A stretch of DNA of 64,000 bases from Acidimicrobiales bacterium. Lineage in GTDB: Bacteria; Actinomycetota; Acidimicrobiia; Acidimicrobiales; Aldehydirespiratoraceae. The position numbers and the translations under genes were made by a program. The stretch's first letter is position 1; each line of letters opens with the position of its first letter. Where the stretch lies: contig JAVJSI010000004.1 in assembly GCA_040219515.1 (NCBI GenBank), positions 1-64,000 on the forward strand. The letters run 5' to 3'. This document shows, one piece after another, positions 16,688-24,704 of this stretch. The notes below the pieces were generated by a model. It ran no database searches, had not been told where the DNA came from, and saw only the letters and a list, made by a program, of their open reading frames with translations.

Positions 16688-17923
16688 ATGGGTGAGGAAC
16701 AGGGACGTCGGATCGAATACGCGGGGTCGGTGCACGACGAGCGCGAGATCGAGGCCGTCGTCGAGGTGCTGCGGGGTGGACCCACCGCGCTGCGCATCGG
16801 CAAGAACGTGCGGGCCATGGAGGCCCGCGTGGCCGAGCTGTTCGGCAAGCGCCGCGGTGTGATGTGCAACTCGGGGAGCTCGGCGCTCTATCTCGCCATC
16901 GAGGTGCTCGGCCTCGAGCCCGGCGACGAGATCGTCACGGCTGCGGTCACCTTCTCCACCGACATCGCGCCGATGATCCGCGCCGGCATCGTGCCGGCGT
17001 TCGTGGACGTCACCCGGGACACCTTCCAGATCGACGTCGATGGCATCGAGGAGATGATCGGCCCCCGCACCCGGGCGATCCTGGCGCCCAACCTCATCGG
17101 CAACGCGCCTGACTGGGACCGCATCCGTGAGATCGCCGATCGCCACGACCTCAAGGTGATCGAAGACTCGTGCGACGCCCTCGGGCTCACCCTGCGGGGC
17201 ACGCCCACTGGCACCCGGGCCGACATCAGCCTCACGAGCTTCGCCCTGTCGCACATCATCACCGCGGCCGGCACCGGTGGCATGGTCTGCTTCGACGACG
17301 ATGAGATGGCCGACCAGGCACTGCTGCTCCGCCGGTGGGGGAGGCGCTCCGAGGTGCAGCTCTTCGGCTCTCGCCGCGGGGAAGGCGACCGCTTCTTCAG
17401 CGCGATCGAGGACGACCTCGAATACGACAACCTGTTCATCTTCGACGAGGTCGGCTGGAACTTCGAGCCGTCGGAGCTGTCGGCCGCGTTCGGTCTCGTG
17501 CAGCTCGACAAGCTCGGCGACAACCTGGCCCGCCGCCAGCGCAGCTTCGAGCTGACCAGCGCCCAGTTCGCCAAGTGGCCCGACATGTTCGAGCTCCCTC
17601 GACTCACCGACGGCATCGAGACCGGGTGGCACATGTTCCCGCTGATCATCCGCGAGCACTCCGGTATCCGCCGTGGCGACTTCCAGAAGTGGATGGAACG
17701 CCACGGGGTCGACACCCGCATGGTGTGGACCGGCAACGCCGCCCGTCAGCCGGCCTTCCGCGACAAGCCGCTGCGCCAGCCGACCGCAGGGCTACCCAAC
17801 GCCGACCGGGTCATGGAATGGGGAGTGGTGCTCCCCAATTCCCACTCGCTCGACGACGACGACTGCGCGTACATCGGCGAGTGCGCCGAAGGGTTTCTCG
17901 CGGCCGAAGGCCTGCTCGGCTGA
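16688..17923 (+). CDS. DegT/DnrJ/EryC1-fold enzyme, ColD-like with His in place of the PLP lysine
   Basis: This 411-residue protein belongs to the sugar aminotransferase fold: GGPTALRIGKNVRAMEARVA, MCNSGSSALYLAIEVLGLEP, DVTRDTFQIDVDGIEE and IEDSCDALG (Asp contacting PLP nitrogen). At the internal-aldimine position the usual Lys is replaced by H189 in TSFALSHIITAAGTGGM. ColD and RfbH/E1-type deoxysugar 3-dehydratases carry the same swap, so a PMP-dependent dehydratase is more likely than a transaminase. No nucleotide-sugar genes are nearby. GAGGGG before ATG 16688 sets the start. The MarR gene is divergent, and MFS genes abut the 3' end. Confidence 0.85.
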   Translation: MGEEQGRRIEYAGSVHDEREIEAVVEVLRGGPTALRIGKNVRAMEARVAELFGKRRGVMCNSGSSALYLAIEVLGLEPGDEIVTAAVTFSTDIAPMIRAGIVPAFVDVTRDTFQIDVDGIEEMIGPRTRAILAPNLIGNAPDWDRIREIADRHDLKVIEDSCDALGLTLRGTPTGTRADISLTSFALSHIITAAGTGGMVCFDDDEMADQALLLRRWGRRSEVQLFGSRRGEGDRFFSAIEDDLEYDNLFIFDEVGWNFEPSELSAAFGLVQLDKLGDNLARRQRSFELTSAQFAKWPDMFELPRLTDGIETGWHMFPLIIREHSGIRRGDFQKWMERHGVDTRMVWTGNAARQPAFRDKPLRQPTAGLPNADRVMEWGVVLPNSHSLDDDDCAYIGECAEGFLAAEGLLG

Positions 17924-17924
17924 G

Positions 17925-19316
17925 CTATTCGATGAACGGGGCGACAGTGGGTGCGAGCTCGGGCGTCGGGTCGTCGGCGCGCGCACCCGCAGTCCACAGC
18001 ACGGCCGCGCTGAGCGCGCCGAATCCGACGACCATGGCGAACACAGGGGTGAACTCGCCGAGCGACGGCTGATTGCCGAGGAGGGTGATCGCGATCGCGA
18101 TCGCGAATGCGTTTCCCGTGTTCTGCATCGTCTGGTTGATTCCCGAGGCGCTCGCGAACCCATGACCGTCGAGCTCCTCCATCGTCAGCGTCGGCGTGGC
18201 TCCCCAGAAGAGGCCGGAGCCGACGCCGCTGGTCACGACGACGATCAACCACATCGTCACGTCGGGTTCGTCGCTGATGAGCACGGCGAGTACGAGCATG
18301 GCAACCGTCCAGAGCCCGGCACCGAGTGTGGCCACGGGGCGGGGTCCGGCGCGGTCGACGGCCCGTCCGGCGATCGGGCCCATCAGTCCGGTGGTCAGGA
18401 AGAAGGGCGCGGCGAGCAGGCCGGCCCGACCGATCTCGTAGCCCCAGACCTCGGTGAGGAAGAAGATCGCCGCGAACTGCATCGTGAAGAAGCTGGCGGC
18501 GAACGTCGCCAGGCCGCCGTTGCCGGCGCGGAAGGTGCGCAGCCGGTAGAGCCCGAGATCGATGATGGGCGCCGGGTGACGCATCGACCGACGGAGCAGC
18601 GCAGTGATGAGCACGAGGCCGGTCACCGCTGCGGCGATCGTGCGGGAGTCGGCCCACCCCCACTCGTCGGTCTGCACGAGCGCGAGGATCAGTGACCCGA
18701 CACCGAACATGAGCATCAGGGAGCCCAACGGGTCGGGCAGTCGTTCACGACGCGTACCGAAGCTCTCGGTGAACACGACCGCTCCGAGCACCACCGAGAC
18801 GAGGCCGACGGGCACGACCGCCAGGAACGCCCAGCGCCACCCGAGGTGTTCGACGATCACGCCGCCGAGCGACGGGCCGAGTGCGGCGGCGAGTCCGCCA
18901 CCCATGGTGAACACGCCGATGGCGATCCCCCGCTTCTCGAACGGAAACGCCTCGAGCACGAGCGCGATCGACGACGGACCGGCGAGGGCTGCGCCGAGGG
19001 CCTGGATGCTCCGTCCGAGGATCAGGATTCCCACGCCGGGCGCCGTGCCGGCGACGATGGATCCGACCGCGAAGATCAGCGTGCCCGTCAGGGTCGTGCG
19101 CTTTCTTCCCCATTGGTCGCCGATCGCGGCCCCCAGTACGACGGTCGACGCGCTCACGATCGTGAACGCGTTGATGGCCCACGAGAGCTCGGAGTTCGTT
19201 GCGTCGGGGAAGTAGTCGCCGAGGTCGACGAACACCACGAACACCGCCGACAGCGTCATCGTGGTCTGGAAGGCCGCGAGGATCACCACGGCGACCGTTG
19301 TCCACGCATGGCGCAT
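17925..19316 (-). CDS. MFS drug/solute exporter, DHA2-like
   Basis: The 463-residue membrane protein has about 12-14 helices. Motif A-like GDQWGRKRTTLTG (about 65-77), motif C-like GGGLAAALGPSLGGVIVEH (about 140-158) and WRWAFLAVVPVG place it with EmrB/QacA-type proton antiporters; the length is short for 14 helices. ATG 19316 is preferred over GTG 19325 because TAGCGT on the minus strand (19324-19329) lies 7 nt before it, a leaderless arrangement. Its stop is one base from the stop of the convergent DegT gene. The substrate is unknown. Confidence 0.9.
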   Translation of the reverse strand: MRHAWTTVAVVILAAFQTTMTLSAVFVVFVDLGDYFPDATNSELSWAINAFTIVSASTVVLGAAIGDQWGRKRTTLTGTLIFAVGSIVAGTAPGVGILILGRSIQALGAALAGPSSIALVLEAFPFEKRGIAIGVFTMGGGLAAALGPSLGGVIVEHLGWRWAFLAVVPVGLVSVVLGAVVFTESFGTRRERLPDPLGSLMLMFGVGSLILALVQTDEWGWADSRTIAAAVTGLVLITALLRRSMRHPAPIIDLGLYRLRTFRAGNGGLATFAASFFTMQFAAIFFLTEVWGYEIGRAGLLAAPFFLTTGLMGPIAGRAVDRAGPRPVATLGAGLWTVAMLVLAVLISDEPDVTMWLIVVVTSGVGSGLFWGATPTLTMEELDGHGFASASGINQTMQNTGNAFAIAIAITLLGNQPSLGEFTPVFAMVVGFGALSAAVLWTAGARADDPTPELAPTVAPFIE

Positions 19317-19376
19317 CGAAGGCACGCTAACGATGGTCTCGTGTGAGAGGAAATCGGCGCCTACGACGAGCCTGGG

Positions 19377-20603
19377 CTAGCCGCGCACGTCGTAGCGGAT
19401 GCGCATCTCCTTGATGCCGTTGATCAGATTCGAATGGAGGCGTCGAGGCGGCGCCTCGAGTTCGACGTTCTCGATCGCTCCGAGGAGCTCGGTGTAGAGC
19501 AGTCGCAGCGACATCCGGGCCAGGTTGGCGCCGAGGCAGAAGTGTTCGCCGATGCCGAACGACTGCTGGCGGTTCGGCGTGCGATCGATGTCGAAGGTGT
19601 GGGGATTCTCGAACACCGAGGGATCACGGTTGGAACCGGCGTACCACATGATGACCTTGTCGCCCGCGGCGATGGGCTGGTCGCCGATCACCGTGTCGGC
19701 CGTGGCGGTGCGGCGGAAGTGATGAATCGGCGGCTCCCAGCGCAGGATCTCCTCCACCGCGCCCGGAATCAGGCTCGGGTCGGCCTGGAGGCGCGCCATT
19801 GCCTCCGGGTGCTCGATCAGCGCGAGGAGACCGTGGGAACTCGCCGTGCGCGTGGTTTCGTTGCCCGCCACGATCAGGAACATGAAGAACAGCGTGTATT
19901 CGAGGTCGGTCAGCTTGCGGCCATCGACCTCGGCCTCGAGCAGGGTGCTGGTGAGACTGCCCGTCGGGTTGGCGCGCTCGCGGGCCGCCATCTCGTTGGC
20001 GTAGGCGAAGATCTCGATGGACTGCTCCGCCGTGACATCCGGGCTCGGCGCCACCTCGGGATCCTGGTCGTCGATCAGGGCGTGGCTGAGTTCGTAGAGG
20101 CGGTGGCGGTCGGCCTCGGGCACACCCATGAGTTCGCTGATCGACCACATCGGGATCAACGCGGCGACCTCGCTGACGAAGTCAGCAGTGTTCCTCTTGC
20201 GGAGATTGCCCACCACGCGGGCCGTCTCTGCCCGCAGGGACGACTCGAGCCGAGCCATCATCTTGGGCGTGAAGGCCTTCGACACGATGCTGCGGAATGC
20301 CTGGTGCTCGGGCGGGTCCATGCCGATGATGATCATGCGCACCTGATCGAGGCCGCCCTCGGGCGGATCGAGTCGCAGCGGGCCGCCGAGGTAGCTCGAG
20401 AAGAGTCCGGGCGAGGTGGAGATGTGGCGGACGTCCTCGTGACGTGTGATCGCCCAGAATCCCTTGCCGTCGGATTCCTCGTGCCAGTGGACGGGCGACT
20501 CGCTGCGCAGACGGTCGAGCCACTCGTGCGGCGCAGCCTGCTCCCAGACCGACGCGTCGGTGAGGTCGATGTCGCTGAGGTCGGGGGCGCGGAGATCGCT
20601 CAC
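19377..20603 (-). CDS. Cytochrome P450
   Basis: This 408-residue soluble bacterial P450 should hydroxylate a hydrophobic substrate. The I-helix AGNETTRT is at 246-253, the K-helix ExxR at E285-R288 (EEILRW), and the haem loop FGIGEHFCLGANLAR holds the axial Cys356. PPEHQAFRSIVSKAFTP is the usual C-helix region. Length and motifs resemble the CYP124/125/142-like lipid and sterol hydroxylases of actinobacteria, but the subfamily is inferred. GTG start overlaps the stop of the SRPBCC gene (GTGA); a TetR gene lies further upstream. The electron partner is not encoded here. Confidence 0.94.
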   Translation of the reverse strand: MSDLRAPDLSDIDLTDASVWEQAAPHEWLDRLRSESPVHWHEESDGKGFWAITRHEDVRHISTSPGLFSSYLGGPLRLDPPEGGLDQVRMIIIGMDPPEHQAFRSIVSKAFTPKMMARLESSLRAETARVVGNLRKRNTADFVSEVAALIPMWSISELMGVPEADRHRLYELSHALIDDQDPEVAPSPDVTAEQSIEIFAYANEMAARERANPTGSLTSTLLEAEVDGRKLTDLEYTLFFMFLIVAGNETTRTASSHGLLALIEHPEAMARLQADPSLIPGAVEEILRWEPPIHHFRRTATADTVIGDQPIAAGDKVIMWYAGSNRDPSVFENPHTFDIDRTPNRQQSFGIGEHFCLGANLARMSLRLLYTELLGAIENVELEAPPRRLHSNLINGIKEMRIRYDVRG

Positions 20604-21142
20604 TTGGCCGCTCCGGCCGTGGTGAAGTCCGCCTCGACGAGTTTGCCGAACTTCTTCAGCATGCGCCTCACCATGAAGCCCATCATCTTGTCGCCGACCT
20701 TGGCCTTGGCTCCGGACTTCTCGGTGGCCTCGTCGCCCCCGGGCTTCCCCGTTTTCGGCTTCAGCGCCATCGTCCACTCGACGCGGCACCGGCCGCCACC
20801 GAGATCGGTCACCTGGTAGTCCTCGGCGAACGCGGCGAGCGAGTCCTTCGACATTTCGTTGAAGCGGAACGCCATGCGCACACCGTGCTCGTAGGCGATG
20901 AACTCCTCGTAGCCGATGAGGTCGCCGCGCATGTGCACGTTGCGGGTGGATCCGACTTCGAGCGGGAAGCCGGAGGTCCAGTCGACGCGGGTGATGGGCA
21001 TGGCCCACTTCGTCCACGCTTCGGCATCCAGAAACGCGTCGAAGATCTGATCGGGTGTGGCCGCGACCTCCACGTTCGCTCGGTGGATCGTCGGGGCGGT
21101 CTCGAAGAACTCGAGCCCCACTTTCTCGCAACTGAACGTCAT
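20600..21142 (-). CDS. SRPBCC family (START-like) ligand-binding protein
   Basis: The 180-residue protein has the START/Bet v1-like pattern: RANVEVAATPDQIFDAFLDA, WAMPITRVDW, GSTRNVHMRGDLIGYEEFIA and CRVEWTMALKP, followed by a Lys-rich C-terminal part (GKPGGDEATEKSGAKAKVGD). Such proteins bind lipids or aromatic intermediates. It sits between a TetR and a P450 gene with 4-base overlaps on both sides, so it may carry or shield the P450 substrate; that is inference. GGGAG before ATG 21142 supports the start. Confidence 0.85.
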   Translation of the reverse strand: MTFSCEKVGLEFFETAPTIHRANVEVAATPDQIFDAFLDAEAWTKWAMPITRVDWTSGFPLEVGSTRNVHMRGDLIGYEEFIAYEHGVRMAFRFNEMSKDSLAAFAEDYQVTDLGGGRCRVEWTMALKPKTGKPGGDEATEKSGAKAKVGDKMMGFMVRRMLKKFGKLVEADFTTAGAAK

Positions 21143-21738
21143 TTCTTGCTCCCTCGTGGATCGAGATCGAATTGGGTGGTGAGAACCGGGACGACATACG
21201 TGTCGATCATCCTGCGCTCGGCCTCGGGGCTGGGTCCGGGCATCACGAGGAGCGAGATGATCGTGCGCAGCAGCCACTCGCCACGTCGTTCGATCTCGGC
21301 TCGCTGCGTCCCGTTCGTCTCGAGCTGGCCGACGAGTCCGACCGACATCGCTCGGAGCAGCTCGGAGTTCTGGCTCACTGCGATGGGCACGGCCATGTTC
21401 TCCGGTTCGAACCACACGGCGAGCAGCGGGTCGGTTCGCACCGCCTCGATGCCGCTGAGGATTCGGTCGGTGAGGGACTCGGCGCCATTGTCCTGACGCG
21501 CCGAGTCGAGTCGACTGGCGATCCGCAGCGTTGCCCGGTGAACGAAGCTGACCTGTAGCGCTTCCTGATTCGGGAAATAGCGGTAGAGGGTCGCCCGCGA
21601 ACAGCCCGCCTCGCGGGCCACGTCGACCATCGTCGCCCTGGACACCCCGTGCTCGGCAAACGCCTGGCCGGCGGCATCGAGAATGCGGTCGACGGCGACG
21701 TCGCCGTCTGCATGTCGGGGCCAGCGCTTGTGAGACAT
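21139..21738 (-). CDS. TetR family transcriptional regulator
   Basis: The 199-residue one-component regulator has an N-terminal HTH at about 30-55 (STMVDVAREAGCSRATLYRY region: RATMVDVAREAGCSRATLYR) after ILDAAGQAFAEHGVS. The C-terminal ligand/dimer domain contains FEPENMAVPIAVSQNSEL. It heads the TetR-SRPBCC-P450 operon and is divergent from enoyl-CoA hydratase, only 21 bp away, so it probably controls both directions. An imperfect repeat GTTAG-tatgc-CTTAC (21744-21758) lies in the gap. Confidence 0.92.
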   Translation of the reverse strand: MSHKRWPRHADGDVAVDRILDAAGQAFAEHGVSRATMVDVAREAGCSRATLYRYFPNQEALQVSFVHRATLRIASRLDSARQDNGAESLTDRILSGIEAVRTDPLLAVWFEPENMAVPIAVSQNSELLRAMSVGLVGQLETNGTQRAEIERRGEWLLRTIISLLVMPGPSPEAERRMIDTYVVPVLTTQFDLDPRGSKK

Positions 21739-21759
21739 ATAGGTTAGTATGCCTTACAT
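21739..21759. promoter_or_regulatory. Compact divergent promoter, TetR/enoyl-CoA hydratase
   Basis: Only 21 bp separate the two start codons. TAGTAT (21745-21750) is a -10 for the plus gene, 9 nt before ATG 21760, so it is leaderless. GTTAG and CTTAC flank its end as an imperfect inverted repeat. One bound regulator would cover both promoters. Confidence 0.5.
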
Positions 21760-22581
21760 ATGACCACCTCGCGCAACGACCTCGTCCTGATCGACAAGCC
21801 CCGGCCCCACACCACGGTGATCACGCTGAACCGCCCCGAGCGAATGAACTCGATGGCCTTTCACCTGATGGTCCCGCTGCACGAGGCGTTCGAGGAAGTC
21901 GCAGCCGACAATGACACGTGGACGGTCGTGCTCACCGGCGAGGGGCGTGGCTTCTGCTCGGGCGCCGACACCTCCGACGACGGCGGCCCCCCGCCGAACA
22001 TCGACGGCATGACCCTCACCCGCATCGCCAGCAAGGCGATGTCGGTGCTGGCCGATCTCGTGCCCGCGATGCAGCGCATGCCCCAGCCGGTGATCTGCGC
22101 GATCAACGGCGCGGCCATCGGCGGCGGCATGTGTCTCACCCTCGGGGCCGACATCCGTCTGGCCGGCGAATCGGCCTATTTCCGCGCCGCAGGGATCAAC
22201 AACGGCCTCACCGCCACCGAGCTCGGCCTCAGCTTCCTGCTGCCGCGGGCCATCGGTTCGTCGCGAGCGATGGAGATCATGCTGTCGGGTCGCGACGTCG
22301 ACGCCCACGAGGCCGCGAACATCGGTCTCGTCTCCCGGGTCGTGCCCGACGAGGACCTGCTCACCGAGGCCCTCGACCTCGCCGACCAGATCAACGGCTG
22401 GAGCACCCACGGCACCCAGCTCACCAAGCGGACGATGTGGGCCGGCCTCGAGATGGGCAGTCTGCGGGCGGCGATCGAGATGGAGACCCACACCCAGTTG
22501 TACATTCGCCTGACCACGAAGAACTTCGAGGAGGGTGTGCGGGCTCGCAAGGAAGGCCGCGCGCCGGACTTCCAGGACTGA
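21760..22581 (+). CDS. Enoyl-CoA hydratase/isomerase family protein
   Basis: The 273-residue crotonase-fold enzyme acts on acyl-CoA thioesters. The oxyanion-hole segments are GRGFCSGADTSDDG and INGAAIGGGMCLTLGADIRLAG. The position of the second catalytic Glu (E164 of rat crotonase) lies in FRAAGINNGLTATELGLSFLLP. Other features are RAMEIMLSGRDVDAHEAANIGLVSRVV and the C-terminal GRAPDFQD. Sequence is closest in feel to mycobacterial EchA proteins. It is leaderless and paired with a CoA-transferase gene 8 bp downstream, suggesting a shared acid-degradation route. Confidence 0.92.
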   Translation: MTTSRNDLVLIDKPRPHTTVITLNRPERMNSMAFHLMVPLHEAFEEVAADNDTWTVVLTGEGRGFCSGADTSDDGGPPPNIDGMTLTRIASKAMSVLADLVPAMQRMPQPVICAINGAAIGGGMCLTLGADIRLAGESAYFRAAGINNGLTATELGLSFLLPRAIGSSRAMEIMLSGRDVDAHEAANIGLVSRVVPDEDLLTEALDLADQINGWSTHGTQLTKRTMWAGLEMGSLRAAIEMETHTQLYIRLTTKNFEEGVRARKEGRAPDFQD

Positions 22582-22589
22582 GAGACCCG

Positions 22590-23795
22590 ATGAGCGACGG
22601 CAGGAACACCACCGGACCCATGGAGGGTGTGAAGGTGCTCGACATCTCGATCGCCCTCACCGGGCCCTACGCGGCGGCGTTGCTCGCCGATCAAGGGGCC
22701 GAGGTCATCAAGGTCGAGCGGCCGGGCATCGGCGACATCGCCCGCTACGTCGGTGTGTCGGTCAACGGAATGAGTTCCCTCTACCTGGTCTGCAATCGGG
22801 GCAAGCGGTCGATCGCGGTCGACATGCAGACGCCCGAGGGGGCCGAGATCGTCCGTCGTCTCGCGGCCGACGTCGATGTGGTGATCCAGAACTTCCGGCC
22901 CGGGGTGATGGACCGCCTCGGCCTCGGCTACGACGACGTCAGGAAGGACAATCCCGACGTGGTCTACGTCTCGCTCTCCGGCTTCGGCTCCGAGGGTCCC
23001 TATCGGGACCGGAGTGCGTACGACACCGTGATTCAGTCCTACGCCGGGCTCGCCGCGAACCAGGCCGACCCCGACGACGGCGTGCCCACGTTCCTCCGTC
23101 AGACGGCGGCCGACAAGGTGACCGCGCTCTACGCGACGCAGGCGGTCACCGCGGCGCTGTTCGCCCGCGCCACCGGTCGAGGTGGCCAGCACGTCGAGCT
23201 GTCGATGACCGACGCGGTGGTGTCGTTCCTCTGGGCCGACGCGGCGGCCAACGAAGTGCTGCTCGACGCCGACCATTCCCAGCACTCGAGCTTCGTCGCC
23301 GGGTTTCGTCCCATGCGGTTCCTCGACGGATGGGGCATCGTCACCCCCACGTCGGATCACGACTTCGCGGGCATGTGCAAGGCGCTCGACGTCGAAGGCT
23401 GGGACGATCCCCGCATCGCCACGATCCACGAGCGGACCAAGAACCGGGACGTGCTCGAGCCGGTCATGGACATGGTCTACGCGATGGCCGCCAACCGCAC
23501 GATGGCGGAAGCCACCGAGCGGTTCGAGGCCGAGCGGGTGCCGTTCTCGATGATCCTGACCCCCGAGGACATCACGAAGGATCCCCACGCCGTCGCGATC
23601 GGCCTGTTCGAGGAGGCCGACCATCATGTCGTCGGCCGCACCCGCCTCCCGCGGCACCCCGGCCAGTTCAGCGAGACGCCGGCGCAGGTCACCGGCGACT
23701 CGCCGGCGCTCGGCCAACACACCGATGAGATCCTCGCTGAACTCGGCATGGCCGACGAGATCACCGGGCTGCGGGAACGGTCCGTCATCAGCTGA
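22590..23795 (+). CDS. CaiB/BaiF family (class III) CoA-transferase
   Basis: The 401-residue enzyme moves CoA between carboxylic acids. The N-terminal motif MEGVKVLDISIALTGPYAAA and GAEVIKVERPGIGD are diagnostic, and VIQNFRPGVMDRLGLGYDDV carries the family Asn-Phe-Arg-Pro-Gly stretch. The catalytic Asp lies in the segment LRQTAADKVTALYATQAV. The C-terminus VGRTRLPRHPGQFSETPA is also typical. It follows the enoyl-CoA hydratase gene by 8 bp and probably activates the acid that the hydratase later handles. Confidence 0.93.
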   Translation: MSDGRNTTGPMEGVKVLDISIALTGPYAAALLADQGAEVIKVERPGIGDIARYVGVSVNGMSSLYLVCNRGKRSIAVDMQTPEGAEIVRRLAADVDVVIQNFRPGVMDRLGLGYDDVRKDNPDVVYVSLSGFGSEGPYRDRSAYDTVIQSYAGLAANQADPDDGVPTFLRQTAADKVTALYATQAVTAALFARATGRGGQHVELSMTDAVVSFLWADAAANEVLLDADHSQHSSFVAGFRPMRFLDGWGIVTPTSDHDFAGMCKALDVEGWDDPRIATIHERTKNRDVLEPVMDMVYAMAANRTMAEATERFEAERVPFSMILTPEDITKDPHAVAIGLFEEADHHVVGRTRLPRHPGQFSETPAQVTGDSPALGQHTDEILAELGMADEITGLRERSVIS

Positions 23796-23855
23796 CCTTC
23801 GTCGATGGCCTAGCTTCGGAGGCGACGCCGACCCGAGGAAGAGCCAGCCGCTGCC

Positions 23856-24692
23856 ATGTTCGCCGAATCCGATCTCACCCCGACGCTTGCTGATGATCTG
23901 ACGGCGTGGGATTGGGGCCAGGCAGCCATCGTCCTGGTGGCGGCAGTGGTGCTGGCCCGGGTGCTGCGGATCGTCATACGACGGGCCTTCGCCCGCAGCC
24001 CGGCCGATGACTTCCTCGGCGATCTGATCGGGCGGATCGCGGCCTACGTGACGGTGGCGGTCGGCATCGTCTACTCCCTCGAAGGACTCGGGGTCGCCAT
24101 CGCGCCGATCCTCGGCGCCCTGGGCATCGCCGGCATCGCCATTGCGTTCGCGCTCCAGGACATTCTCGAGAACTTCGTGGCCGGCATCATCCTCCAGCTC
24201 CGTCGGCCGTTCACCGCGGGCGACGAGATCGAGTCATGTGATCACGAAGGAACCGTGGCCTCGGTCGACGCCCGCACCGTCACCGTACGAACGCCCGACG
24301 GCGAGCTGGTGCGACTGCCGAGTGCCGAGGTGATCAAGAATCCGATCATCAATCACACCGCCCTCGGTCGTCGGCGCACGACGGTCGACGTCGGCGTCGC
24401 CTACGGCACCGATCTCGACATGGCTGCGCGGGTTGCGGCAGAAGCGGCGGCTGGTGCCGAGGGGGTCCGGTCGTGGCCCGAACCGGATGCGCTCGTCCAC
24501 ACCTTCGGCGAATCGAGCATCGACATCGCCGTGCGGTTCTGGCACGAGCCGACGATCCTCGCCCGTTGGCAGACACGAGACAGTGTGGTCCGCGCGATCG
24601 CGCGAGCGTTCGACGACAACCAGATCACGATCCCGTTCCCGCAGCGGGTCCTCCACCCTGCGCCGACCGAGTCGCCGTCGGGCGGCGACTGA
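23856..24692 (+). CDS. MscS-type mechanosensitive ion channel
   Basis: The 278-residue membrane protein gates ions or solutes on hypo-osmotic shock. Three hydrophobic segments lie at about 20-42, 57-80 and 83-110; the pore helix GIAIAFALQDILENFVAGI matches MscS TM3. It continues into the beta domain (LRRPFTAGDEIE, GTVASVDARTVTVRTPDGE, LPSAEVIKNPIINHT) and the alpha/beta vestibule. GAGGAAG precedes the ATG. With the ect operon 11 kb away it adds to osmotic-stress capacity, though no link is shown. Confidence 0.93.
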   Translation: MFAESDLTPTLADDLTAWDWGQAAIVLVAAVVLARVLRIVIRRAFARSPADDFLGDLIGRIAAYVTVAVGIVYSLEGLGVAIAPILGALGIAGIAIAFALQDILENFVAGIILQLRRPFTAGDEIESCDHEGTVASVDARTVTVRTPDGELVRLPSAEVIKNPIINHTALGRRRTTVDVGVAYGTDLDMAARVAAEAAAGAEGVRSWPEPDALVHTFGESSIDIAVRFWHEPTILARWQTRDSVVRAIARAFDDNQITIPFPQRVLHPAPTESPSGGD

Positions 24693-24704
24693 CCTGCAGG
24701 TCAG
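24689..24704. terminator. Palindrome covering both stops of mscS and the PQQ-propeller gene
   Basis: CTGACCTGCAGGTCAG is a perfect 16-bp palindrome. It contains the mscS TGA (24690-24692) and the convergent gene's stop (24701-24703). As RNA it gives a short stem usable in both directions. Confidence 0.5.
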
